This document shows positions 34,775-42,544 of a stretch of 64,000 bases of DNA, in pieces. Position 1 is the stretch's first letter, and each line of letters opens with the position of its first letter. The notes under the pieces were generated by a model that saw only the letters and a list, made by a program, of their open reading frames with translations, was not told the DNA's origin and did no database searches. Where the stretch lies: NCBI RefSeq assembly GCF_013155335.1, contig NZ_JABJQZ010000009.1:124001-188000 (forward strand), given 5' to 3'. Source of the stretch: Nocardioides sp. zg-1230. Its GTDB lineage: Bacteria; Actinomycetota; Actinomycetes; Propionibacteriales; Nocardioidaceae. A program made the position numbers and the translations under genes.

Positions 34775-35348
34775 GCGCGTCGAGGAGGCGTACGTCGTCG
34801 GGCGAGGAGACCCGTCGCCCCTCGGGGGGCGCCTCCAGCGTCTCGACGGCGTGACCCGCGGCAGCCAGGTCGGCGACGGCCCGGGCCAGGTCGGTCGACG
34901 GCCGCTGCGGCAGCGTGGCGAGGACGGCGGCCGGGAGCACGAGCGGTGAGGCCACGGCAACGAGGGCGTCGCGGTCGAGCGTCTCTCCGATGACCTGACC
35001 GGCCTCGCCGGCGGTCACCACCTTCACGGTGTCGGTCACCGGGCGGGTGCCCACCACGGGGCGGCCCGTCGCGCGCGCGTGCATGAGGCACGCGGCGAGG
35101 AAGGCGGGCGGGGTCATCGGGCAGAGCGCGTCGTGGAGCACCAGGTCCTCCCCCGACTCCACGAGGCCCTCCCAGGAGATCGTCGCGTCGACGAGGTCGA
35201 CGCCGGAGTCCCCGAGTGCCCAGGCGGCGCAGGCCACCAGCGACTCGCCGTGGATGAGCGCGTAGGGCAGGGCTCCGCGGCCCTCGTCCAGAACGAGACC
35301 GAGGCCCCTGGGAACGTCGTCCCAGGGGCCTCGACCAGCGTCGTCCAC
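34755..35348 (-). CDS. Degenerate IspD-like protein downstream of carD
   Basis: A 197-residue protein whose outline follows IspD: GLVLDEGRGALPYALIHGESLVACAAWAL aligns with the nucleotide-binding start, HDALCPMTPPAF with HDGARP, VTDTVKVV with the substrate loop, and a C-terminal VSSPDDVRLLDAL. The AAGxGxR loop and the catalytic Arg of ARP are lost, so cytidylyltransferase activity is unlikely. The GTG begins 2 nt after the carD stop, in the slot where mycobacteria carry ispD. It is convergent with and overlaps the intact ispD. It may be a decaying paralogue or a repurposed protein; its preserved frame suggests selection. Confidence 0.75.
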   Translation of the reverse strand: MDDAGRGPWDDVPRGLGLVLDEGRGALPYALIHGESLVACAAWALGDSGVDLVDATISWEGLVESGEDLVLHDALCPMTPPAFLAACLMHARATGRPVVGTRPVTDTVKVVTAGEAGQVIGETLDRDALVAVASPLVLPAAVLATLPQRPSTDLARAVADLAAAGHAVETLEAPPEGRRVSSPDDVRLLDALTTRSG

Positions 35349-35350
35349 GC

Positions 35351-35836
35351 TCAGGAGGCGAGCACCTCGTCGAGCATGGCCTCGGCCTTGTCCTCGTTGG
35401 TCTTCTCGGCGAGCGCGAGCTCGGAGACCAGGATCTGGCGGGCCTTGGCGAGCATCCGCTTCTCGCCGGCGGAGAGCCCGCGGTCACGCTCGCGGCGCCA
35501 CAGGTCGCGCACGACCTCCGACACCTTCATCACGTCACCGGAGTGGAGCTTCTCCAGGTTGGCCTTGTAGCGGCGCGACCAGTTGGTCGGCTCCTCGACG
35601 TGGGCCGCACGCAGCACGTCGAAGACGCGGTCGAGGCCCTCCTTGTCGACGACGTCGCGGACGCCGACGAGATCGAGGTTGCAGGCCGGGACGCGCACGA
35701 CCAGATCCTGCTGTGCGACGATCCTGAGGACGAGGTACTGCCGGTCCTCTCCCTTGATCGTCCGCATCTCGATGTCCTCGATGACCGCGGCCCCGTGATT
35801 GGGATAGACGACCGTTTCGCCAACGGTGAAAGTCAT
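35351..35836 (-). CDS. carD: CarD-family transcriptional regulator
   Basis: A 161-residue protein. The N-terminal RNA polymerase-interacting (Tudor-like) domain has FTVGETVVYPNHGAAVI and LRIVAQQDLVVRVP. The helical DNA-binding C-terminal domain carries NWSRRYKANLEKLHSGD and RDRGLSAGEKRML. It binds RNA polymerase beta and stabilises open complexes at rRNA and other promoters, and is essential in mycobacteria. It is the first gene of a pair with the IspD-like gene. TAGAAT at 35869-35864 is a likely -10, flanked by an inverted repeat. Confidence 0.95.
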   Translation of the reverse strand: MTFTVGETVVYPNHGAAVIEDIEMRTIKGEDRQYLVLRIVAQQDLVVRVPACNLDLVGVRDVVDKEGLDRVFDVLRAAHVEEPTNWSRRYKANLEKLHSGDVMKVSEVVRDLWRRERDRGLSAGEKRMLAKARQILVSELALAEKTNEDKAEAMLDEVLAS

Positions 35837-35857
35837 ATGTTCAGTTCCCCTTCCTAG

Positions 35858-35881
35858 GTGAACATTCTAACACGGGTTCAC
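35858..35881. promoter_or_regulatory. Inverted repeat flanking the carD -10 box
   Basis: GTGAAC (35858-35863) and GTTCAC (35876-35881) form an exact inverted repeat with a 12-nt spacer holding the carD -10 TAGAAT. Operator function is inferred. Confidence 0.4.
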
Positions 35882-36015
35882 GACACCTCCCGACGCGTTT
35901 GCGCAGGTCAGAGGCCATATGCGGGCTTGACAGATCGGCTGTTGCTGTGGTGCGCGCCCTGCGTCGGACCGCCGTTCGCCCACCGCGGGAGCCCCGCTGG
36001 TCCATACTGCGCCCC

Positions 36016-36726
36016 ATGCCTCGGGCCCTCGCGACGACTGCGTCGCTGCTCCTCGTCCGGGCAGCACACCCACGCCAGGCCCTGGTCACCGCAGCCGCCC
36101 TGGGCGCCGCCGCCGCGGTGGCCGGACGCCCGCTGCGCGAGGTCGGCCTGGTCGCCGCCACGGTGCTCGTGGGGCAGTCGCTGCTGGGCTGGGCCGACGA
36201 CCTCGTCGACCGCGAGCGCGACACCCGTCGGCGCCCCGACAAGCCGCTCGCCGGAGGGCGGCTCGACCCGGGGACGGTGTGGTTCGCCCTCACCTGCGCG
36301 GTGCTGCTCGTCGTACCCCTTGCGGTGGCGAACGGCCGCCGGGCCGGGGCGACGTACCTCGCCCTCCTGCTCGTCTCCGCGGTCGGCGACCGGTTCCTCC
36401 ACGCCCGGGCGCTGTCCTTCGCGCCCTGGATGGCGAGCTTCGCGCTCTACCCCGCGTTCCTGGCGTACGGCGGCTGGGGCGGGGTCGGCTCTCCGACACC
36501 GCCCGTGCCCGTCATGGTCGCCCTGGCAGCGGCGCTCGGGCTGGGCGTCCACGTGCTGCTCGCGCTGCCGGGCCTCGTCCACGACCACGAGGAGGGCGAG
36601 AAGTCCTTCCCGATGCTGGTGGCGCTGCTAACCGGCACCCCGCGCCTCCTCCTGCTCGCGGGCGTCTGGACGGGGCTCGTCAGCGCCGCGATCCTCATCG
36701 CCGGGCGCAGCGTCGGGCTGACCTGA
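36016..36726 (+). CDS. UbiA-type prenyltransferase (SCO3242-like)
   Basis: A 236-residue, strongly hydrophobic protein with about seven transmembrane helices. The first aspartate-rich motif is WADDLVDRERDTRRRPDKPLAGG, which binds the prenyl diphosphate through Mg; a shorter acidic stretch, VHDHEEGEKSF, serves as the second. The family attaches isoprenoid chains to aromatic or other acceptors, and the acceptor here is unknown. CATACT ends 7 nt before the ATG at 36016, which decides the start in favour of a leaderless message over upstream in-frame codons. Geranylgeranyl reductase (52980-54245) could act on related lipids. Confidence 0.83.
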   Translation: MPRALATTASLLLVRAAHPRQALVTAAALGAAAAVAGRPLREVGLVAATVLVGQSLLGWADDLVDRERDTRRRPDKPLAGGRLDPGTVWFALTCAVLLVVPLAVANGRRAGATYLALLLVSAVGDRFLHARALSFAPWMASFALYPAFLAYGGWGGVGSPTPPVPVMVALAAALGLGVHVLLALPGLVHDHEEGEKSFPMLVALLTGTPRLLLLAGVWTGLVSAAILIAGRSVGLT

Positions 36727-36747
36727 GCCGACGCTAGGCTGTCCGCC

Positions 36748-37221
36748 ATGCGACTCCGATCCTTCGCGACCGCCGCCGCGGCCCTCGCGCTTGCCGCACC
36801 GCTGACCTCCTGCGGGTTCGACTACGCCACCGAGCGCGACTACACCCCCGCCGGCGGCTCGAACAATCGTGAGGGCGTCGTCGACCTCCTCTCGGCGGTG
36901 GTGGTCTCCGGCGCCGAGGGCTCCGGGACGTTCGTGGCCTCGCTGGCCAACAACGACGGCTCCGAGGAGCAGAGCCTCACCGGGATCTCCGGCGGTGAGG
37001 GCGCGACCATCGAGGCCGCCGAGTTCGAGCCCGTCACGGTCCCGGCCGACGGCCTGGTCAACCTGGCCGACCCGCCCGCGGGCATCGTCCTGACCGGCGA
37101 GTTCACCGCGGGCGACTTCGTCCCGCTGACCGTCGACTTCGGCAACGGCGAGCGCATCTCGCTCAACGTCCCCGTCGTCGCCAACGACACCGGCTACTGG
37201 GAAGGCATGGACGCCTCATGA
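36748..37221 (+). CDS. Lipoprotein with PCuAC-like fold
   Basis: A 157-residue protein with a lipoprotein signal peptide and lipobox LTSCG (Cys about residue 22). The mature part ends in TAGDFVPLTVDFGNGERISLNVPVV, similar to the last strands of PCu(A)C copper chaperones. The Met/His copper ligands of that family are not seen, so metal binding is doubtful. TAGGCT lies 7 nt before the ATG (leaderless start). Its stop overlaps the gpmA start (ATGA). Confidence 0.75.
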   Translation: MRLRSFATAAAALALAAPLTSCGFDYATERDYTPAGGSNNREGVVDLLSAVVVSGAEGSGTFVASLANNDGSEEQSLTGISGGEGATIEAAEFEPVTVPADGLVNLADPPAGIVLTGEFTAGDFVPLTVDFGNGERISLNVPVVANDTGYWEGMDAS

Positions 37222-37961
37222 CGCACACGCTCGTCCTGCTCCGCCACGGCGAGAGCGACTGGAACGCCAAGAACCTCTTCACCGGCTGGGTCGACGTCGA
37301 CCTGACCGAGAAGGGCCGCGCGGAGGCGGTCCGCGGGGGCGAGCTCCTCGTCGAGGCCGGGCTCCTGCCCGACATCGTGCACACCTCGCTGCAGCGTCGC
37401 GCGATCACGACCGCCCACCTGTCGCTCGACGCCGCCGACCGCCACTGGATCCCGGTGAAGCGCTCCTGGCGCCTCAACGAGCGCCACTACGGCGCGCTCC
37501 AGGGCAAGGACAAGAAGCAGACGCTCGAGCAGTACGGCGAGGAGCAGTTCATGCTCTGGCGCCGATCCTTCGACACCCCTCCCCCGCCGATCGAGGACGA
37601 CGACGAGTTCTCGCAGGTGGGCGACCCGCGCTACGCAGACCTCGGTGACGAGATGCCGCGCACCGAGTGCCTCAAGGACGTCATCGCCCGCTTCCTGCCC
37701 TGGTGGGAGGCCGAGATCGTGCCGGACCTCCAGACCGGGAAGACCGTGCTGGTGGCCGCCCACGGCAACAGCCTCCGCGCGCTCGTCAAGCACCTTGACG
37801 GCATCAGCGACGAGGACATCGCCGGCCTCAACATCCCCACCGGCATGCCGCTCGTCTACCGCCTCGACGAGGACATGCGTCCCACCGTCGCCGGTGGCGA
37901 GTACCTCGACCCCGAGGCCGCCGCCGCCGCGGCTGCCGCGGTCGCCAACCAGGGTCGCTAA
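37218..37961 (+). CDS. gpmA: 2,3-bisphosphoglycerate-dependent phosphoglycerate mutase
   Basis: A 247-residue histidine phosphatase-fold enzyme. LLRHGESDWN carries the phosphorylated His, LNERHYGALQGKDK the acid Glu, and AAHGNSLRALVKHL the second catalytic His. It interconverts 3- and 2-phosphoglycerate in glycolysis. The start overlaps the lipoprotein stop. The same neighbour set (mshA, ybjN-like, gpm, senX3, regX3, phoU) is found around Rv0486-Rv0491 in Mycobacterium tuberculosis. The C-terminus is an alanine run. A very stable hairpin follows the stop. Confidence 0.95.
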   Translation: MTHTLVLLRHGESDWNAKNLFTGWVDVDLTEKGRAEAVRGGELLVEAGLLPDIVHTSLQRRAITTAHLSLDAADRHWIPVKRSWRLNERHYGALQGKDKKQTLEQYGEEQFMLWRRSFDTPPPPIEDDDEFSQVGDPRYADLGDEMPRTECLKDVIARFLPWWEAEIVPDLQTGKTVLVAAHGNSLRALVKHLDGISDEDIAGLNIPTGMPLVYRLDEDMRPTVAGGEYLDPEAAAAAAAAVANQGR

Positions 37962-37964
37962 GCA

Positions 37965-37991
37965 GCTCGGTCCGACGGAGTCGGACCGAGC
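37965..37991 (+). terminator. Terminator hairpin after gpmA
   Basis: A perfect 12-bp stem (left arm GCTCGGTCCGAC, loop GGA) begins 3 nt after the gpmA stop. Two weaker hairpins follow: GGGCTC/GAGCCC at 37994-38018 and CACGGCT/AGCCGTG at 38019-38041. There is no U-tract, typical of actinobacterial terminators. From 38042 to 38134 there is no gene, only short inverted repeats such as CCAGGC/GCCTGG. Confidence 0.75.
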
Positions 37992-38134
37992 GTGGGCTCA
38001 GCGAGATTGAGCGAGCCCCACGGCTGAGGCACGAAGCCGTGACGGTCGCGTCGAAATGCGGGCTCGAGCGGTGAGTGATTCACCTTCTCCAGGCGCAGAA
38101 CCTGCCTGGCTCACCGGCGGGTACCGAGCGGAGG

Positions 38135-38353
38135 CCCACCCACATTCCGGGGCGCGCGAATGTGGCTCCACCACCGCCCGGCGCGCGCGCCGTCGTACGA
38201 CACGACCGCGAGCGGTGGCCCACCCACATTTCGCCGCTCGCGAATGTGGCTCCATCACCGCCCGGCGCGCGCCGTCGTACGACACGACCGTGAGCGGTGA
38301 CCCACCCACATTCCCAGGCGCGCGAATGTGGCTCCACCACCGCCCGGCGAGCG
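38135..38353. repeat. Tandem ~83-bp repeat with internal hairpins (2.6 copies)
   Basis: Three successive units start with CCCACCCACATT at 38135, 38219 and 38301 (periods 84 and 82 bp; the last is partial). Each has a CCACATT...AATGTGG stem-loop and then CACCGCCCGGCG. Between units lies the 10-bp palindrome GTCGTACGAC followed by ACGACCG and GAGCGGTG. Loop sequences differ between units while the stems are kept, so the secondary structure seems to matter. No protein-coding frame with sensible composition is seen. It lies between gpmA and the convergent phoU. Confidence 0.85.
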
Positions 38354-38364
38354 ACCCGCGTACG

Positions 38365-39015
38365 TCAGTCGCGCGGGGGCAGGTCGCCGGTGACGACGAA
38401 GACCACCCGGTTGGCGACCGAGACGGCGTGGTCGGCGATGCGCTCGTAGTAGCGCCCGAGGAGGGCGATGTCGACCGCGGCCTCGACGCCGTGCGGCCAG
38501 TCGGCGGAGAGCAGCTCGGTGAAGCTGCGGCGCCGCAGCTGGTCCATCACCTCGTCGTCACGGCCGAGCTCGATGGCCGCCTCGACGTCGCGGTCGACGA
38601 TGATGTCGCGCACGCGGCGCACCATGTCCTCGGCCGTGCGGGCCATCTGCTCCATGGTGGGGCGCAGCTCCTCGGGCACCGCGACGGACGGCACGCGGAG
38701 GCGGGCGATCTTCGCGACGTGGACCGACAGGTCACCCATGCGCTCGAGCTCGCTGACCATGCGCAGCGCCGAGACGATCATCCGCAGGTCACCGGCCACC
38801 GGCTGCTGCAGCGACAGCAGAGCGAACGACGTGTCGTCGACCCGTTCGCGGGCCGCGTCGATCGTCTTGTCGTTGCTGATCACCTGGTCGGCGGTGTGCA
38901 CGTCGCCGGTCATCAGCGCCTTGGTGGCCTCGCGTACGGCGACCTCGACCTGCCCGCAGATGTCGGACAGGTCGGCGAAGATGCCGTCGAGCTGGTCATG
39001 GAAAGCCTCACGCAT
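38365..39015 (-). CDS. phoU: Phosphate signalling protein PhoU
   Basis: A 216-residue all-helical protein built of two PhoU repeats. MREAFHDQLDGIF opens the first, and the characteristic ERMGDLSVHVAKIA and YYERIADHAVSVANRVVF metal-binding motifs (E/D-x3-D) close each half. It links the Pst transporter to the SenX3-RegX3 two-component system and represses phosphate-starvation genes in excess phosphate. TACAGT ends 7 nt before the ATG, so the message is probably leaderless. A PHO box sits just upstream of the -35 position. It is divergent from senX3. Confidence 0.95.
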   Translation of the reverse strand: MREAFHDQLDGIFADLSDICGQVEVAVREATKALMTGDVHTADQVISNDKTIDAARERVDDTSFALLSLQQPVAGDLRMIVSALRMVSELERMGDLSVHVAKIARLRVPSVAVPEELRPTMEQMARTAEDMVRRVRDIIVDRDVEAAIELGRDDEVMDQLRRRSFTELLSADWPHGVEAAVDIALLGRYYERIADHAVSVANRVVFVVTGDLPPRD

Positions 39016-39058
39016 GTCGGGCACTGTAGGCAGCCGAAGCGAACAGATGTGCGTGCTC

Positions 39059-39076
39059 GATGAACGAGGGGTGAAC
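39059..39076 (-). promoter_or_regulatory. PHO box (RegX3/PhoP binding site)
   Basis: On the minus strand, GTTCACC-N4-GTTCATC forms two direct repeats with an 11-nt period, the arrangement of PHO boxes bound by actinobacterial PhoP/RegX3. It ends 43 nt upstream of the phoU start and about 60 nt from the senX3 start, so it can control both divergent promoters. Autoregulation of the phosphate system follows. Confidence 0.8.
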
Positions 39077-39135
39077 ACTCCGTGCCCCGCGTCCATCCGC
39101 GCAGGGCGCGCGCTCGCGATGCGTACGATGTGAGC

Positions 39136-40368
39136 GTGGATCCGACGACGCAGGCTGCGCTGGCCGCGCTGGTCGGGGCCATCGTCGCCGGCGGCGCCGT
39201 GCTCGCGTGGCACATCAGCGACCGGCAGCGCCACATGCTCCCCGAGGCGGAGGAGCCCGTCGTGCAGGCCGGTGTCGCGGCCGTCCTGAGCATCCTCCGA
39301 TCCAGCGCCGTCGTGGTGGACGAGTCCGACCACGTCCTCAAGGCGTCGGCACCGGCGTACGCCTTCGGGCTGGTGCGCGGGGACACCGTCCTGGTGCCCG
39401 AGCTGCTCGACCTGATCGCGCAGGTCCGCCGCGACGGCCAGATCCGCGAGAGCGACCTCGACATGCCCGCGCCGGACGGCGGGTTCACCCGCACCCTGAC
39501 GGCCCGCGTGGCCCCGCTCGGCGCCCGGCTGGTGCTGGCGCTCGTCGAGGACCGCACCCGCGAGCGCCGCGTGGAGGCCGTACGACGCGACTTCGTGGCC
39601 AACGTCAGCCACGAGCTCAAGACCCCCGTCGGGGCGATCCGGCTGCTCGCCGAGGCCGTCACCGACGCCGCCGACGACCCCGAGGCCGTCCAGCGCTTCG
39701 CCGGACGCATGCTCACCGAGAGCGACCGGCTCTCCAAGCTGGTCCAGCAGATCATCGAGCTGTCCCGCCTGCAGGGCCACGACCCGCTGGAGACGCCCGT
39801 CATGGTAGACATCGACGCCGCGGTCGCGACCGCCGTCGACACCAGCGCGATGGAGGCGGCCGCCAAGCAGATCACCGTGGAGTCCCGCGGCGAGCCGGGC
39901 CTGGAGGTCTTCGGGTCGCAAGAGCAGATCGGCGCGGCGATCAGCAACCTCGTCGCCAACGCCGTCGCCTACTCCAACGCGGGCTCGCGCGTGGTCGTCA
40001 CCACACGGTCCGAGGGAGCACAGGTGCAGATCTCGGTCGTCGACCAGGGCATCGGCATCCCGGCCGAGGACATCGACCGCATCTTCGAGCGCTTCTACCG
40101 CGTCGACCCGGCGCGCCACCGCTCGACGGGTGGCACCGGGCTGGGCCTCTCGATCGTCAAGCACGTCGCCGCCACCCACGGCGGCGACATCGCCGTGTGG
40201 TCGGTGCAGGGCCAGGGCTCGACCTTCACGCTCACCCTCCCCCACCACTCCGAGCCCGGCCAGGGCTCCGGGGGCACCACCACCCCGGTCGAGGTCGTCG
40301 CACCGACGCACACCGACCCCGACCCCGATCCCGCCTCGCGCAGGACCCAGCAGGAGACAAAGACATGA
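39136..40368 (+). CDS. senX3: Sensor histidine kinase SenX3-like
   Basis: A 410-residue kinase. It has one N-terminal transmembrane segment (about residues 6-26), a PAS-like region (about 45-145), the HisKA H-box FVANVSHELKTPVG with the phospho-accepting His, and an HATPase domain with N-box LVANAVAYSN, G1 VDQGIGIP and G2 GTGLGLSIV. A Pro/Thr/Asp-rich tail follows. It phosphorylates RegX3 in phosphate limitation. The GTG at 39136 lies 6 nt after TACGAT, so a leaderless start is preferred; a GTG at 39130 is the alternative. Its stop overlaps regX3. Confidence 0.92.
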   Translation: MDPTTQAALAALVGAIVAGGAVLAWHISDRQRHMLPEAEEPVVQAGVAAVLSILRSSAVVVDESDHVLKASAPAYAFGLVRGDTVLVPELLDLIAQVRRDGQIRESDLDMPAPDGGFTRTLTARVAPLGARLVLALVEDRTRERRVEAVRRDFVANVSHELKTPVGAIRLLAEAVTDAADDPEAVQRFAGRMLTESDRLSKLVQQIIELSRLQGHDPLETPVMVDIDAAVATAVDTSAMEAAAKQITVESRGEPGLEVFGSQEQIGAAISNLVANAVAYSNAGSRVVVTTRSEGAQVQISVVDQGIGIPAEDIDRIFERFYRVDPARHRSTGGTGLGLSIVKHVAATHGGDIAVWSVQGQGSTFTLTLPHHSEPGQGSGGTTTPVEVVAPTHTDPDPDPASRRTQQETKT

Positions 40369-41042
40369 CCCGCGTACTCGTCGTCGAGGACGAAGAGAGC
40401 TACAGCGACGCCCTCGCCTACATGCTCCGCAAGGAGGGCTACGAGGTGGCGATCGCCGCCGACGGCAACACCGCCCTCACCGAGTTCGACCGCTTCGGCC
40501 CCGACATCGTGCTGCTCGACCTGATGCTCCCGGGCGTCCCCGGCACGGAGGTCTGCCGCCAGATCCGCCAGACGTCGTCGGTCCCGGTGATCATGGTCAG
40601 CGCCAAGGACGACGAGGTGGACAAGGTCGTGGGGCTCGAGCTCGGCGCCGACGACTACGTCACCAAGCCCTACTCCCCGCGCGAGCTGGTCGCCCGCATC
40701 CGCGCGGTGCTGCGTCGTGGCCACGAGCCCGAGCTCATGCCCGACACGCTGGAGGCCGGTCCGGTGCGGATGGACGTCGAGCGCCACGTCGTCACCGTCG
40801 ACGGCACCGAGCAGCGGCTGCCGCTCAAGGAGTTCGAGCTGCTCGAGATGTTCCTGCGCAACCCCGGGCGCGTGCTCACCCGCGGTCAGCTCATCGACCG
40901 CGTCTGGGGCTCGGACTACGTCGGCGACACCAAGACGCTCGACGTCCACGTCAAGCGGCTGCGCGCCAAGCTCGAGCCCGACCCGGGCGAGCCGAAGTAC
41001 CTCGTCACCGTCCGCGGGCTCGGCTACAAGTTGGACCTCTGA
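40365..41042 (+). CDS. regX3: Response regulator RegX3 (OmpR/PhoB family)
   Basis: A 225-residue regulator. The receiver domain has acidic VVEDEES, the phosphorylated Asp in DIVLLDLMLPG, and the conserved Lys in DYVTKPYSPREL. The winged-helix C-terminal domain has LPLKEFELLEMFLRN and VDVHVKRLRAK-type recognition (KTLDVHVKRLRAKLE). It overlaps senX3 by 4 bp. It activates phosphate-acquisition genes through PHO boxes, one of which is present upstream at 39059-39076. Confidence 0.95.
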   Translation: MTRVLVVEDEESYSDALAYMLRKEGYEVAIAADGNTALTEFDRFGPDIVLLDLMLPGVPGTEVCRQIRQTSSVPVIMVSAKDDEVDKVVGLELGADDYVTKPYSPRELVARIRAVLRRGHEPELMPDTLEAGPVRMDVERHVVTVDGTEQRLPLKEFELLEMFLRNPGRVLTRGQLIDRVWGSDYVGDTKTLDVHVKRLRAKLEPDPGEPKYLVTVRGLGYKLDL

Positions 41043-41124
41043 CCCTGGGTCTCGTGACGGGATGTCGGCGTACGGCGTCCGAAATGCGCTGGCGGTCGGT
41101 CATGACCGTACCTAGCCTTGACCC

Positions 41125-42039
41125 GTGACGACCACCACCGAGACCACCCGGAGCCAGCCGACCACCACCGCCCCGGCGCCCTGGCTGCCGGTCGCTGCGG
41201 GTGCCGTCACGCTCGTCATGTGGGCCTCGGCGTTCGTGGTCATCCGGCACGTGGCGCACGACGTCAGCCCGGGCGCCCTCGGCTCCGGACGCCTGCTGAT
41301 CGCCGCCCTCGTCGTGCTGCCGCTGGTGCTGCGGCGCGGTTGGGTGCGCCCCACCCGTCGTGAGTGGACGTTGCTGGCGGCCGGCGGCATCGGCTGGTTC
41401 GGCGTCTACAACCTGACCCTCAACGCCGGCGAGCGCCACGTCGACGCCGGCACCGCGGCGATGATCATCCAGATCGGCCCGGTCATCGTGGCCCTGCTCG
41501 CCATCCCGCTGTTCGGGGAGCGGCTGCACGCCTGGCTGGTCGGCGGCATGGTCGTCGGGTTCGCCGGTGTCGCGGTCATCGCCCGCGGCACCTCGACCGA
41601 CGCGGACGCCAGCCTCCTCGGCGTGGGCCTCGTGCTGGTCGCCGCGGTGATGTACGCCGTCGGCGTGCTGACCCAGAAGGTGCTGCTGCGCCGCTTGCCG
41701 TCCGTGCAGGTCGTGTTCGTGTCGTTCCTGATGGGTGCGCTGATCTGCCTGCCGTTCTCCGGCGACCTGCCGGGCATCGTGGCGGACGGCGGCGCCGAGC
41801 TGTGGTGGATCGTCTACCTGGGCGTCTTCCCCACCGCAGTCGCCTTCACCACCTGGGCCTACGCGCTGACCCACACCGACGCCGGTGCCCTGTCGCTGAC
41901 GACGTTCCTCGTGCCCGGGATCGCCACGCTGGTGGCCTGGCTGACCATCGACGAGGTCCCGCCGACCCTGAGCTTCGTCGGTGGTGCGCTCGCCATCGTC
42001 GGCGTGCTGATGACGCGCCGTACGCCGCGCAGGGGTTGA
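41125..42039 (+). CDS. DMT-superfamily (EamA) transporter
   Basis: A 304-residue protein with ten predicted transmembrane helices arranged as two EamA repeats. WASAFVVIRHVAHDVSPGALGSGRLLIA opens the first, and LGVGLVLVAAVMYAVGVLTQKVLL the second. Such carriers export amino acids, nucleotides or other small metabolites, and the substrate cannot be told. TAGCCT ends 6 nt before the GTG, suggesting a leaderless transcript separate from regX3. It is convergent with the ybjN-like gene. Confidence 0.88.
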   Translation: MTTTTETTRSQPTTTAPAPWLPVAAGAVTLVMWASAFVVIRHVAHDVSPGALGSGRLLIAALVVLPLVLRRGWVRPTRREWTLLAAGGIGWFGVYNLTLNAGERHVDAGTAAMIIQIGPVIVALLAIPLFGERLHAWLVGGMVVGFAGVAVIARGTSTDADASLLGVGLVLVAAVMYAVGVLTQKVLLRRLPSVQVVFVSFLMGALICLPFSGDLPGIVADGGAELWWIVYLGVFPTAVAFTTWAYALTHTDAGALSLTTFLVPGIATLVAWLTIDEVPPTLSFVGGALAIVGVLMTRRTPRRG

Positions 42040-42043
42040 GGCG

Positions 42044-42544
42044 TCAGGCCTCCAGCCAGCCCCGGAAGGCCTCGAGGTTGCGGGTCGACTCCCCGCGGGA
42101 GATCCGCCACTCCCACTCCTTGCGGATCGAGGAGGCGAAGCCGAGCTCGAGGATGGCGTTGAACGACTCGTCGGCATTGGCGAGCACGGAGCCGAGGATG
42201 CGGTCGAGCTCGTCGGGGTCGATCGACGCCAGCGGGAGCCGCGCCTCGAGGTAGATGTCGCCGTGGCGGTCGACGGCGAACGAGACGGCGTACATCCGGA
42301 GGTTGCGTTCCAGCAGCCAGCGGTGCACGCGTGCGTGGTTCTCGTCGGGGTTGCGGCACACGAAGGCGTGCACGCCCAGCGCGTGCGACCCGACGTCGAG
42401 GCGCACGGGCGTCTGCAGCTTGCGCTCCCCCGGCAGCGAGAAGGAGAAGCTGGTGCTGCCGTCGCCCTCGCGGGTGGTCTCCTCGTGCTCGATCTCGTTG
42501 TCGGCGAGGTAGCCGCGGATCGTGTCGACGGGAGATGAGGTCAT
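42044..42544 (-). CDS. YbjN domain protein
   Basis: A 166-residue protein of the YbjN/T3SS-chaperone-like fold (GERKLQTPVRLDVG, HRWLLERNLRMYAVSFAVDRHGDIYLEARLPL, IRKEWEWRI). No enzyme motif is present. YbjN proteins are thought to act as chaperones or stress regulators. The ATG overlaps the mshA stop (ATGA). The mshA-ybjN order matches Rv0486-Rv0487, so a role tied to mycothiol or redox balance is possible though unproven. Confidence 0.85.
   Translation of the reverse strand: MTSSPVDTIRGYLADNEIEHEETTREGDGSTSFSFSLPGERKLQTPVRLDVGSHALGVHAFVCRNPDENHARVHRWLLERNLRMYAVSFAVDRHGDIYLEARLPLASIDPDELDRILGSVLANADESFNAILELGFASSIRKEWEWRISRGESTRNLEAFRGWLEA

Noticed and set aside
38056..38353. Possible CRISPR array or coding repeats in the gpmA-phoU gap
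   Set aside because: Units of about 83 bp are contiguous, with no separate 25-40-bp repeat and unique spacers, and no cas genes are near. Frames across them are Arg/Pro/Thr shadows.
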